A stretch of 64,000 bases of DNA from NCBI GenBank assembly GCA_021186555.1, contig JAJKFL010000002.1:10043001-10107000 (forward strand), in the 5' to 3' direction. The notes below the pieces were generated by a model. The model was not told where the DNA came from and did no database searches. It saw nothing but the letters and a program-made list of their open reading frames with translations. Position numbers and translations under genes: made by a program. Below, piece by piece: positions 21,696 to 31,939 of the stretch (its first letter is position 1; every line of letters begins with the position of its first letter). This stretch comes from Reticulitermes speratus. Its lineage: Eukaryota; Arthropoda; Insecta; Blattodea; Rhinotermitidae.

Positions 21696-22018
21696 ATGAC
21701 CTGTTGCATGTACGTCCAAGCTTCTTTAGATTTACCGACCAAAATTTCATACGCTTTTCTCGTCTATTTCGTGCATGTTATGTGTGTCTGTCCCATCGCA
21801 TTTTCCTTGATTTGGTCATGCCCATAATCGTACAAACTGAAGAAGCCGGTGTTGTTTGTTCTTATTTTCCTCAGCACTCTCACTCGTGTTGCAGACTTGC
21901 ACTACATATAGCCATGCTTTTTTCCTCCGTTTTATCGTTTTCTTTCCCGTTGTTACGTTTTCTCTCTCTACGTATTTCGCCATTCTTCCACTCAATTATT
22001 CATCACATATTTTTTTCG

Positions 22019-22290
22019 TGGGCCGGGATAGCGTAGGCTGTATAGCGACTCGCTACGGACTGGACGGTCCGGGGCAAATTTTCCGCACCCGTCCACACCG
22101 GCCTGGGGGCCCACCCAGCCTCCTATATAATGGGTACCGGGTAATTCCCGGGGGTAAAGGAGCTGGGGTGTGGCGTTAACCACCCACTCCCATCTAGTAC
22201 CGAGGTTAAGGAAAGAGTAGAGCTATACCTCTACTCCTCCGTGCCTTACTGTCAGTTTATAGGGTGAAACCTACTTTTACTTTATCGTAT
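22019..22290 (+). mobile_element. SINE-1
   Basis: Head GGGCCGGGATAGCGTAGG, CGACTCGCTACGG, body ACCCAGCCTCCTATATAATG and CCCGGGGGTAAAG, 3' block GGTTAAGGAAAGAGTAGAGC and an ACTTT-type tail. The B-box region is shortened (GTCCGGGGCAAATT). It lies 120 bases before the 32-base PKC exon. Confidence 0.82.
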
Positions 22291-22410
22291 TTTTTATACT
22301 GTCGGCTTACGTTATCATTGACATTGGCTTAGAAGTACAACTTTGTACAACTCGTACATATGTAGGACCTATATCTGCGTGTTCCTTAATGCTTCGTTTT
22401 CTCATTTCAG

Positions 22411-22442
22411 GGGTTTCGGGAAGCAAGGATTCCAGTGCCAAG
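22411..22442 (+). CDS. Pkc53E: Conventional protein kinase C, internal 32-base exon (middle of first C1 domain)
   Basis: Conventional PKCs are cytosolic Ser/Thr kinases recruited to membranes by Ca2+ and diacylglycerol; their C1 domains bind diacylglycerol or phorbol ester and two zinc ions. This exon lies between an acceptor (pyrimidine-rich tract ending TTTCAG at 22410) and a consensus donor (GTAAGT from 22443). Read with one leading base it gives GFGKQGFQCQ plus the first base of a Val codon. That is the C1A ligand-binding loop of conventional PKCs, including the KQG loop residues and the third core zinc Cys. The frame continues exactly into the exon at 39245. The first base needs TG from an upstream exon to make the usual Trp, and I did not find that exon in the window. 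PKC identity is clear; orthology to fly Pkc53E rather than its paralogue inaC is inferred. Confidence 0.9.
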
Positions 22443-23160
22443 GTAAGTCGTTTCAACGAACGTATATTCTAGAGAAGGGGAGATATTCAGATTTGATTTC
22501 GAAATTTTTTTGTAAATATTTATGTGTACGACAATTTTGACACCTTTTTCTACAGTTTTAATCCAGTAACACACTTTTCTTTTTTTTTTTTCCAGAAAGT
22601 TGTCACGTTTGTGTTTGTGCTGTGTGTCCCCAAAGGATAAGGATTGGCAAAATATGACCTTTTCCCAAAGCAAAAGAGGGAATTTGTGCGGTTAACGGCG
22701 ACGGTCAGACAGTTATGTAACTCAAATTCGGTCTCCAACTGCTTCCTTCACATCCATTTCAAGTCATTATTCAGTAATTTTCCTTACGTTCGGAGACGTA
22801 TTCTCTCAGCTACTGACAGCATCATTAGGTAGACAGTTTACAGCACTCATTCCGCTATTATAATAGTGCAAGCGACGATCTGAAAATTCCTGGGCGTTGT
22901 ATTAGTTGTGACTTTATGCTGCCGTAGCGCTGTCTGTCTTTTCTGTCCCTGGTCACGTGCGATACGATTGTATTTCGCGCGAATGAACACGTTACGTCAC
23001 AAGTTCACTGGCGCGAAAATGCTGCCTTATTACGCCTGATATTGACACATGCAGGCTTCTTATACAGATATTCATTAAAAAATTCAATGTTCTTGTTTCT
23101 GTATTTTTATGGTGATTTATAATTTTGTTAGTAGAAAACCATGAAGTGTTGACTTTAATT
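22443..23160. other. No further exon recognised after the 32-base exon
   Basis: A second acceptor-like site (long T run then CCAG at 22593-22596) is not followed by a PKC-like frame. Nothing else was identified. Confidence 0.4.
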
Positions 23161-23169
23161 ATAAAAAAA

Positions 23170-23790
23170 CAATGCAGTAGGCTTGATTTTCGCTTACCAG
23201 TCTCGAATTGTTTAGAGTAGTAATGTACGGTGTTTCCTAACGAGATACCTCGTTTGTGTCACACAAAGCCATATGCTAGTACACGATTTACAACAATGCA
23301 GTAGGCTTGATTTTCGCTTACCAGTCTCGAATTTTTAGAGTAGTAATGTACGGTGTTTCCTAACGAGATACCTCGTTTGTGTCACACAAAGCCATATGCT
23401 AGTACACGATTTACAACAATGCAGTAGGCTTGATTTTCGCTTACCAGTCTCGAATTTGTTAGAGTAGTAATGTACGGTGTTTCCTAACGAGATACCTCGT
23501 TTGTGTCACACAAAGCCATATGCTAGTACACGATTTACAACAATGCAGTAGGCTTGATTTTCGCTTACCAGTCTCGAATTGTGTAGAGTAGTAATGTACA
23601 GGTGTTTCCTAAACGAGATACCCTCAGGTTTGTGGTGACACAAAGCCTATAGCCTAGTACACGATTTTCGCTTACCAGTCTCGAATTGTTTAGAGTAGTA
23701 ATGTACGGTGTTTCCTAACGAGATACCTCGTTTGTGTTACACAAAGCCATATGCTAGTACACGATTTACAACAATGCACGTAGGCTTGTA
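23170..23790. repeat. 124-bp tandem array, five copies
   Basis: Units begin at 23170, 23294, 23417 and 23541 (CAATGCAGTAGGCTTG), then a fifth that lacks its first part. Units 1-3 and 5 are nearly identical; unit 4 (23541-23665) carries about ten single-base insertions in its second half (for example ACAGGTGTTTCCTAAACGAG). Confidence 0.93.
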
Positions 23791-23799
23791 CATGACATA

Positions 23800-24115
23800 A
23801 TCTTTTTGTTGCGTAATTTAAATACATTTCACCCTTCTAGAACTGAGTTAGGGGACAGTCACTAGTTGCAGAGACTGTACTAGTTAGACTGTATTGTCTA
23901 CCAAGGCCGTCAGACAACTTAAGTTGTTCTCAGTTATGTGCTTAATTGTAAATTTGAATCACTAATGTATAATTAACACTTCACACAGTATCGTAAGAGT
24001 GAAAGTAACACATCCCCAGCGCCATTACTAAATGGTTTGCCTTTATCTGGCCTATGTCATATAAGTGGAACAGGTTTTTTTTTTCATTCTCTCCGCTATT
24101 CGTGAAATACATGTC
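23800..24115. other. No gene recognised
   Basis: Unassigned sequence between the tandem array and the mariner-type element. Confidence 0.35.
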
Positions 24116-24117
24116 TA

Positions 24118-24657
24118 CAGGGTGTATCTAAAATATTTGGACAAACTTCAACACGAAGAAAAAAGTTTATGCAACCTTATATCCGGAAATAAGTGGTTTT
24201 TGATTCTAAATGAAAGGTTACATTAATAATAAATACCGTAACTGTGTAGTATTTTACTTACAACAGACATAATACATGTTCCGAATTTAATAACCTTTGA
24301 GTTCTTGTTGTTTATCAGTTCACGAGAAATATTCAAAATATCCTCCACCTATATCATTGCACGCATAGGCGCCCCTGATCATGGACTTTCGCGCCATTTC
24401 AAAGGTCCCGGGGGCGATTTCGAATTGTTTGACAGGCAGCAGAAGTACATTGGCGAATTCTCTTCATTAGTAATCTAAGCTGAATACACTAGGGTTTTTG
24501 AGTGTCCCCACAGATAAAAATCTAAACAATTGAAGTCAGGTGAACTTTGGGGCTATACCTCGAAAACTGTTGTGAACATATGATATGACCCTTTTTCCTT
24601 GTTTTGTTGTGGGTAACTCACACCTGAAGTTTGTTCAAGCGTTTTAGATACACCCTG
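24118..24657 (-). mobile_element. Tc1/mariner-type element, 33-bp terminal inverted repeats, transposase relic
   Basis: Ends CAGGGTGTATCTAAAA are inverted over 33 bases with four differences and are flanked by TA (24116-24117, 24658-24659), the target duplication of this superfamily. On the minus strand a frame reads MARKSMIRGAYAC, then IGGGYFEYFSREL, which resembles the conserved NGGHFEHLL ending of mariner-like (IS630-Tc1) transposases. At 540 bp it has lost most of the catalytic domain. Confidence 0.85.
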
Positions 24658-25140
24658 TATTTTTAAAATAAGCTTATGCACAGTAGACTGTCTTGGACTG
24701 TAAGTGTTCGGTTGTTGGTAATAAGTGATGTCAAATATTTGGGCGAACCTTACTAACATTATCCAAAGGAATCATCGCTCTTAATTTCTTCAAAGCGTGC
24801 GCCTGCTCTAAATAAACAGAGGCGCTGACGTTTGTTGTGTTTGAAACACAAACACATGTTCAGAATTTGATGTCATTTACAAACTGTTCAGAAGTGCAGC
24901 GACACCACCTCTCCCGCTGCTTTATGTTAGAACTCGGAACTCATACCGGAATGTTAGCTATCCTAGTTTTGCGTAGTCCCATGCTGTTCATGTTACAGTA
25001 AGACGTATTTCTAATTCACGGTGAACACTTCACTTTAGTGAGTAATAAAACGATAGTTTTTTTGTTCTTGTGTATAGACGTAGACCTATTGAGCCTTGAA
25101 CCCCCTTGAACTCCTCCGTTTTTTCTTTGTACTGTATTTA

Positions 25141-25443
25141 TGGGGACGGGAGCGAAATAACGTAGTCGGTATAACGACTCGCTACGGACTGGATGATTCG
25201 TGGTTTGATTCGTGGTTCGAAGCCCGGTGGGAGCAAGAGATCTTTTATTTTCCACACGCTTCCAGACCGACCCCAGGGCCCACCCTTTACAAGTGTTATC
25301 AGTGCTCTTTCCCGGGGGTAAAGCGGTCGGGGCGTGGCGTTGGCCACACATCCCCCATCTAGGTTGAGAATGAGAAGAGCTTAAACTTTAATTCCCCCCC
25401 CCCCCCGGTGCCTGCGTGGCATGTTTCGGGGACCTTTACCTCA
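25141..25443 (+). mobile_element. SINE-1, with poly-C interruption
   Basis: CGGTATAACGACTCGCTACGG, B box GGTTCGAAGCCC (25215-25226), CCGGGGGTAAAGCGGTCGGG and an ACCTTTACC tail. The C11 run at 25395-25406 sits in the 3' third. GTTTGATTCGTGGTTCGAAG suggests a small duplication of the B-box region. Confidence 0.78.
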
Positions 25444-25504
25444 TATTTTGAGGATTTAGGTGTGTGTGTCAGATTTGTGTGGCAAATTGTGTGACTTTGC
25501 TCCA

Positions 25505-25680
25505 CATTGCTTAAATAATGGGCCCAATTTCGTAGCACATCGTGTAAGATTTTATTTTTAAATGCTTAAATTATGGATCACTTTTGTGTAGCACGTCGTC
25601 TAAGATTTTGTTTCTAAATGCTTAAATGATGGGCACCATTTTGTAGCACTGCGTGTCAAGTTCTTAATGCTTAAAGGATC
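25505..25680. repeat. About 56-bp tandem repeat, three copies
   Basis: TGCTTAAAT recurs at 25508, 25563, 25619 and (shortened) 25668, each followed by ATGG, then TTGTAGCAC and CGTGTAAGATTTT. Copies differ by several bases. Confidence 0.8.
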
Positions 25681-25689
25681 AGTTCGCTC

Positions 25690-27430
25690 GTTGCCATGGA
25701 TACGCTAATGCAAATACACGTTCCAGCCTTCCAGTTGCACTGTTCTGGAATTTGAAGAAAACTGAATGAAGTTTAACAATTGATTGAAATAACTGCCCGT
25801 TCGCAGATACGAAAATTTCAACTCTATCATATGATGCAATCCACTGCATTGGAATGGCTACCGGTCTCTCCCAAGCGTCAGACACTGACGAGAGCGATCA
25901 GGGTGCTTGGCCCTCGAAACTGCTGGATACAACTGTATGTTATTAATGGTTGCTAACTCGATAACACATGTTCTGCCGAGAAATTGTTTAAAACAGGAAT
26001 ACAGCAGGTCGGAAATTACGCGGAAGGGGGGGGGGGTGTTAGGGCACAGCAAGAACATGTGCTTAACAGCCGCCTACTTTCATTAGATCGGTTAGAGCCG
26101 GCAAGACGTTGAGCGTGGAACTGAAACCTCTTCTTGCCGTAAATAACTTGCACGTAACGAAATATTTCGACGCACCTGCCGTCTGGATGGAAAGTGAAAA
26201 TAGACGTGAAACGTCAGACTTTCTATAGGACAGGTTTATACGGATTTATTTCGCTACTTGTGCAAAACGCTTTGAAATTCCAGCGGGAAATTTTGACAGC
26301 TCGCATCTGTGATTTGATTTCCACAGACAACTCTTAAATTAATCTACTTCTAATCATTGTAACCCTTGAGGGATACTGTGAAATCACATTTCAACTGAAT
26401 ATACACAACGTGACCTTGAATTTTCTTGAAAAACAGCTCGATAAAACGAGCGGTGTCACTGTCTGCAGAAAACATATTATTTGCAAAGGTTGAGGCTACT
26501 ATACAGACCAAAGCATAAAGTACCTTTTGACTGCTTCATGACGTTAGATTCTTCTCGGCAATCACTGCTACCTGACGTACGTATCCGTAACTGTAAGAAT
26601 GACGTGCTAAGTGTGGACAGAATAACGACAGACTTGCAGTTCTTAGGCCTTGATGTGTGTATTAATTTTTTGTGGTTTATTTAACGACGCTGTCAGTGGC
26701 TCTGAATATGCATGGTCGAATGATGTAGCGATTACTGAACAATGAATTTGAAAGGGTACGCGAGGAAGCGGCCTTGTCCTGATTTAAGGTACTATACCGG
26801 AGTCAGTCCGATAGGACGACGGTCTTTGGACAGTTTTCTGAACGGTACGAACACACGGTCGGGCGACGTAGGTTTAGTTCATTCCAATAAGTAGCAATAG
26901 AATTACGAAAATGTTGAAACACTGGTCTTCAAAAAACATGGCGATAGTTGTGTAGAGGATGTGTCTGAGCATAACGACCAATGAAGGGGCTGTGTAAGCG
27001 CACAATTCGGCTAATGGTGTCATATAAAAAAAGTGTGTTACTGAACGACTGAGTGGAGATCCTGCTCCATAATTTGTGTCAGATGTAATTAACAACACAG
27101 CTGCAATCACGCTTATTCTTAAACCAAAAATAAATCGTAATTTTTTATTTCTTACTAATTTTGTTAATTTTCGCCCTGCGATGTGTCCGGAAGACAGCAA
27201 TCTTAATACCCACTGTTACGAGAACCTCGTATCTCACAAGGTCTGCGTTATGTTTTAGATCTGAGGTTGTGACGGCGTTCAAGATGAACATCCTGTCTTA
27301 CGGGGTGTGACGTCGTGTAGTCTGGTAGAAATTTACCAATTTTGTGTAGCGGCCAGCTGCGTGCATCTTCAGGAACAGGTTGAAATTGCCAGAAGACGCT
27401 GTTGTTATTAGTGCATTCCTTGTTGTCCAG
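25690..27430. other. No gene recognised; possible dispersed repeat near 26670
   Basis: TGTGGTTTATTTAACGACGC at 26669-26688 resembles a motif common in insect short repeats and is echoed at 32780 (TTATTTAACGACAC). Otherwise nothing was recognised. Confidence 0.35.
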
Positions 27431-27439
27431 CTTCTTTAA

Positions 27440-27760
27440 ATATCAAATTATGTAACTAACTAAACCAATCAATCAACTAACTAACTCACTCCATGGAGTC
27501 CTTCTGGAGAAGCTAACAGGTCCTCACTTAGTCAAGAAATTTCCCGCATTTTATGGAAACCGAAGGTTCATTACCGCATTCACAAGAGCCCGCCACCTGT
27601 GCCTATCCTTAGTCTTATCAATCCAGTCCATGCCCTCCCATCCCACGTCTTGATCCATTTTAATATTATCCTCCCATCTACGCCTGGGTCTTCCAAGTGG
27701 TCTCCTTCCCTCAGGTCTCCCCACCAAAGGTGCCAAATCTCATATCTTTTTCCGTTGCTT
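27440..27760 (-). pseudogene. LINE-A ORF2 C-terminus and 3' UTR, best copy
   Basis: The minus-strand frame 27551-27736 encodes [35 protein letters not shown] and [15 protein letters not shown], ending at a stop. This is the extreme C-terminus of an insect LINE ORF2. The 3' UTR and AACT/AATC-rich tail occupy 27440-27550. It is 5'-truncated near 27740 and serves as the reference for the other LINE-A pieces. Confidence 0.85.
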
Positions 27761-27814
27761 AGGTTGTACCAAAGAATCAGTCCAGGTCCGAGGCTTTATG
27801 CAGTGTTTCGTAAC

Positions 27815-28010
27815 ATAGCAATTTTTTATGGCGAGGAGTTGTTAGCACTTCGCCCAAACCCCAAGCTGGATTACCACCACTTGTCGGCTGTCCGCGACTG
27901 CTTATTCAATGTAATCGCAGCTACCCTCCATATCCGGAGGCCGTTCCTCCATCCGCAACCCGAGGACACGCCATGCCGTGGTGACAGGGACACGCTTGTC
28001 ATGGTATAAA
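27815..28010. repeat. Dispersed repeat X, second copy
   Basis: It shares ordered blocks with 14590-14800 (GGCGAGGAGTTGTTAGC, TTGTCGGCTGTCCGCGACTG, GAGGACACGCCATGCCGTGG). It also lies next to a LINE-A 3' end, as does the first copy. Confidence 0.55.
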
Positions 28011-28059
28011 ATTATGTGTCACATTAAACGATAAGGAAACAAATGTTTTAGGCGCATTT

Positions 28060-28900
28060 ACATAGTCGTGAAAAGCGCCTGTTAGTTTCATCATGTCTAT
28101 CCGTCCGTCATTTTGCCCGTCTGTCCGCATGTATAGCGCGTTTACCACTGGATGAATTTCCTTGGAATTTGATATTGAGGACTTCTATGAAAGTCTGTCC
28201 AGAAATTCCAAATTTGGTTAAAATTGGGCAAAAATACCGGCCACGGCCACTTAACGTGAAGATCTAAGCACGTTTTATTGTTGTTGGCGACGTTAAATCT
28301 CCATAAAAGCGTTCTCTTCGAGTGAAATTATATCAGGCTGTTAGGATAGTCGAGGAGGTATAAACATTACTCGAACGCGCCACGATGTTAACTTTTATAT
28401 ACGTAGCCTATCTTGATATATCTTCTAACGAGGTCCCAGGCGCGGTCAAAATCGCTACGCATGGTCCAAGCACGAGCTTACACTACATGCTCCCGCCAAG
28501 CAACATATTGATCGAATTAGTAGTTTGAACAATGGATGGTATTTATAGCCTGGGGATAGCTGGTGAAGTACTAACTTGTTGCTATTGCATATGCTTGTCT
28601 GCAAGGTCGGCGATCATTCAAAATTAAAACTTAAGACGATAAACTATACAAAGTAGATTAGAAAAGTATTGTGCTGTTTTATTAACGACAAGCTGTACTA
28701 CCCGTTCTACGTCGGGGATATGGTTGTTTTCTTTGTCTGTGTGAGTAGTTAGAAGTTTAAGGAAGGAATAGCCCTCATATTGTGAAATTGTTTACTGTTA
28801 TAGGTCAAGAAGAGATAATAGGGCATCGGGTTTCGATTTGCATCCAAAAACGATGCTGCAAATCTTGATCGTTGCTGTAACAACCACGATTGCCGTACGT
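28060..28900. other. No gene recognised; retroelement 3' UTR-like wording at 28090-28215
   Basis: TCCGTCCGTC, GTCTGTCCGC, then AAATTTGGTTAAAATTGGGC resembles the reverse of the AAAATCGG..GACAGACAG pattern at 4060-4130. The rest is unassigned. Confidence 0.35.
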
Positions 28901-28924
28901 ATTGTCGAGAGTAAGGAAGTAAAT

Positions 28925-29216
28925 TTAGGCCGTGCCATGGCTCAGGCGGTTAGTCGCCGGCCTCTCACCGCGGAGGCCCGGGTTCGATCCCGGGGTCAGT
29001 TCATGTGGGATTTGTGGTGGACAAAGTGGCACTGGGACAGGTTTTTCCCCGAGTACTTCGGTTTTTTCCTGTCAATTTCATTCCACCGGTGCTCCATTAC
29101 TTGGAAAAATAAAAAAAAAACTAATCATCTTTCTCTTCATCTTTATCATAGGGTTGCACAATAAGCCTTAAGGCTGCGGATGCGTCCGTAGCATCTGCTG
29201 CGGAGCCCTTAAAAAA
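28925..29216 (+). mobile_element. SINE-4, full length, 12-bp target-site duplication
   Basis: A perfect AAGGAAGTAAAT lies at 28913-28924 and 29217-29228. The head has A box TGGCTCAGGCGGTTAG and B box GGGTTCGATCCCGGG, then TTTGTGGTGGACAAAGTGGC, CCCCGAGTACTTCGG and an A-rich 3' end. It defines the family limits (292 bp). Confidence 0.92.
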
Positions 29217-29229
29217 AAGGAAGTAAATG

Positions 29230-30200
29230 TTATAACTTTATGTGTTGTGTGTTGCGTGCGTTCTAGGAAACAGTAGAATTACACTTTTGTACGTATTCGA
29301 CAGAAATGGAAACCACATTGCTCAAAATACTCATATTTCATCGATCGTCTAGCAAATCAAGTACTGTAAGAAGAAGCTGAAGTGAGACGTCGAGCGAAAG
29401 GTTCGACAGCACATGAATGACGATGCTGCGACGTCATACGATTTTACCGTGGCCTGTGTGCGACTATCAGGTCTAGCATGGCTGCGGAAAGAAGTCCCAC
29501 TGGCCGACCCCACCACATCTGTTACACTTTCCCTTCCAGCGTTGCTTCTGCCCCCACCAATCGTCTGGCCATGTTAGTAGCGATAACCCCGGGATACCCT
29601 TCGATACCGACATTCGCTTTGGGCTTGTTGATGCAGACCAATGGAGGTTGGAGGGGGGATGACAGTGGTCAAGTGATGGGGAAATCTCGGGCGCTGTCAT
29701 CTCCACCATCCATGGCACTTCTTTGTACGTCAAGCATGTAATGCCGTCACGCGGGCTACACTTTACATTTTCTGTGGCTAAGAAAATGCAGTAAAATCTG
29801 TATAAAATGATAGGCCTATCTTTAGTTAACTTAAACATTTGTGTTAGGAAAATGAGAAAGTGTTGGGAAGCTACCTGTCATGGACGGAAACCTTTTAGGG
29901 CGGAATAGGAGAGACTTTAAGAGGACTGTATACCTCAATGCGCTAATAGGAAAGAGCGTGGGATGCATAAATACCAGCTGACTAAATTTTGTACTTTGGC
30001 GCCCAATATTTGTGAGTACTCAGTGTGGAACTCGCTTCATGACATTTTTCTGGCGTCTACACTTTTGAGGTGGCTCGTAGATTTTCTAAAACTTTGTGAA
30101 ACCCTGGAAAAGAGGAAAGGAAAGCAGTAAGGAGGAGACAAATAACAATGAAAGAATAAGAAAAGGAACTGAAAGATAAAGGAAAGGAAGAAGGAGTTGG
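29230..30200. other. No gene recognised; GC-richer block 29475-29745 open on both strands
   Basis: The block 29473-29838 is open on the minus strand for 121 codons and on the plus strand for 87. The minus frame ends in a Cys-rich stretch (CNRCGGVGQWDFFPQPC). I recognise no domain and no splice sites frame it. It may be a fragment of an unidentified transposon. Confidence 0.3.
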
Positions 30201-30204
30201 AAGA

Positions 30205-30232
30205 GGGTGGTGGGGGAGGTAGGGAGGGCGGG
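30205..30232 (+). other. Potential G-quadruplex
   Basis: Five runs of three or more G (30205-30207, 30212-30216, 30222-30224, 30226-30228, 30230-30232) with loops of 1-5 bases lie within a purine-rich tract 30100-30240. Confidence 0.7.
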
Positions 30233-30431
30233 AGAAGACTGTCAGTAACCGTATAGCATAGTAGAGGTATAAGTTTTGAAATTTTAACGGCGACTGAATG
30301 CAATGAAAACGTGTTTCGGGTAAAAGCCGTATCAGCATCCAGCGTTGCGGAGACAGTCTTAACCTTTGTATCAGGGACTCTTGTGATGAATGACGCAGCT
30401 ATTTGTGTGTACACACATAGTTTTTTTTTTC

Positions 30432-30682
30432 TCTGGCAACAGCCCAAAACGGGCCTAGGCCGCCTCATTTTTTAGGTTTCTATTTCACACACAATTACAC
30501 TCTCCCGGTAAGACTCCCCTGAACGAGTGATCAGCCCGTTGCAGAGACTGCTGCCTACACAACACACAACAAACACAAGAGACACGAACGTCCGTGCCCT
30601 CAGGGGATTCAAACCCGCAGTCCCAGCAATGAAGCGACTGCATACCTACGCCTTAGACCGCATGGCCACCGAGATCGGCACA
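30432..30682 (-). mobile_element. SINE-5
   Basis: It has the same order as 5704-5972 on the minus strand: tRNA-like head (GTGGCCATGCGGTCTAAGGC), B box GGGTTTGAATCCCC, CACAACACACAAC spacer complement, and a poly-T (poly-A) end at 30420-30430. A duplication is not clear (ACACATA-like strings on both sides). Confidence 0.8.
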
Positions 30683-30699
30683 TATATACCTACCTATAG

Positions 30700-31550
30700 C
30701 TGGCCCTAATATTGACCGAACCATCCCAGTTCAACACCACAGCATTCGTTAGCTGACTGTACTGAAAACACGATATGTGGTACTTTGTAGCATGATACGA
30801 CATAGGTTTAAAAAAAATGCACGCTGTTCAGGAGGCGTTTTTTTCAGATGCTTTTACGTGTATGAAGACGGCAGTCACGCGAAAAGCTGATTGTCCGTCC
30901 GTGACCCTGACGCTTGCAGTGTTGTGACTTGACGTGGGAAGTCCGGCTGCAGTTTAGATTATAAATAAGTAACCTGTTGTACGTAAACTCCCTACAGCAG
31001 TAATTTTCCGCCTGTATCCTGTATATGTCGTGTTCAGTCGTCTTCCCCTTTAAATGTTCTCTTACGCGTAACTTACGTGACAATAAACGTGACCTTGAGG
31101 CCCTTGTAAGATAGTATGATTTTACTGCGCAGGTGAGTCATATTGTGTTTGAACAAACATGGCTGATTTTCACGAACACTTTCCTTACGAGACACCCTGA
31201 CATCATACATATAGCCTTTTAATTTTATGCTGTCCACAATAATACAATGGCAGTTGCACGACCTGTTGAAGTGGAACCGCAACTTTGTCTGTTGTTCTGA
31301 AGTGACGTATAATACTGACATTTCGAGAAACCAGGCAAGTTTCTTTTCGTGGAATGCAAAACAGAATGTCGGCTGCATGTAATGTATATTTTCGGATCGA
31401 TGGCGGTAACTTAAAGGACAGGTAGAGCTAGACATTTGGAATTTGACACGGGGAATGCCAGTAATGACAAATATGGCGAAGGTGCGAAACTTCGACGTTA
31501 TGTACGAAAACATTTACGTACACAAAAATCTGTACTTGAGTAGTTCGCTT
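30700..31550. other. No gene recognised
   Basis: Unassigned intron sequence, no domain or repeat recognised. Confidence 0.35.
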
Positions 31551-31560
31551 CTTCTTCTTC

Positions 31561-31588
31561 CAATAATAATAATAATAATAATAATAAT
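31561..31588. repeat. (AAT)n microsatellite
   Basis: Nine AAT units. Confidence 0.9.
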
Positions 31589-31719
31589 GCTTAACGTTTC
31601 TGCCCCATATAATATAATTAATATTTTGGACTAAGTCGTGGTAAATAAGTTTTTTGGTTTTAATCATAAATTTATATACTCCACCAACACAGTTGAACAT
31701 ACCAATCATCACTTTTTTT

Positions 31720-31935
31720 TTAAGGGCCCCGCAGCAGAAGATGCGGACGCACCGCAGCCTTGAATTTGTTTTCGTTTTTCCATGTAATGAAATTGACAGT
31801 ACTCGAAGTACTCGGGTGAAAACCTGTCCCAGTGCCACTTTGTCCGCCACAAATCCCACATGGACTGACCCGGGATCGAACCCGGGCCTCCGCGGTGAGA
31901 GACCGGCGACTAACAGACATCGCTTGATCTCGTGT
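31720..31935 (-). mobile_element. SINE-4
   Basis: The minus strand has B box GGGTTCGATCCCGGG (31870-31884 complement), the body TTTGTGGCGGACAAAGTGGC and CCGAGTACTTCGAGTACTGT, and a 3' end GCTGCGGTGCGTCCGCATC like that at 29175-29195. The head end is disturbed. Confidence 0.8.
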
Positions 31936-31939
31936 GTGT

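Larger units (their letters stand above)
1..22410 (+). other. Presumed upstream intron of the PKC gene
   Basis: No exon encoding the start of the C1A domain (two-Cys motif before the ligand loop, ending in TG) was found on the + strand, so the intron before the 32-base exon probably runs beyond the left edge. Candidate donors (for example after position 3, at 5481, 6561 and 13795) are not preceded by PKC-like codons. The stretch is filled by the repeats listed separately. The window opens with GAG then GTGAGT, which could by chance resemble an exon end but also lies at the edge of a SINE relic. Confidence 0.5.

Noticed and set aside
22593..22640. Second exon after a strong poly-T acceptor
   Set aside because: The following sequence has no PKC-like frame and no donor with coding continuity.
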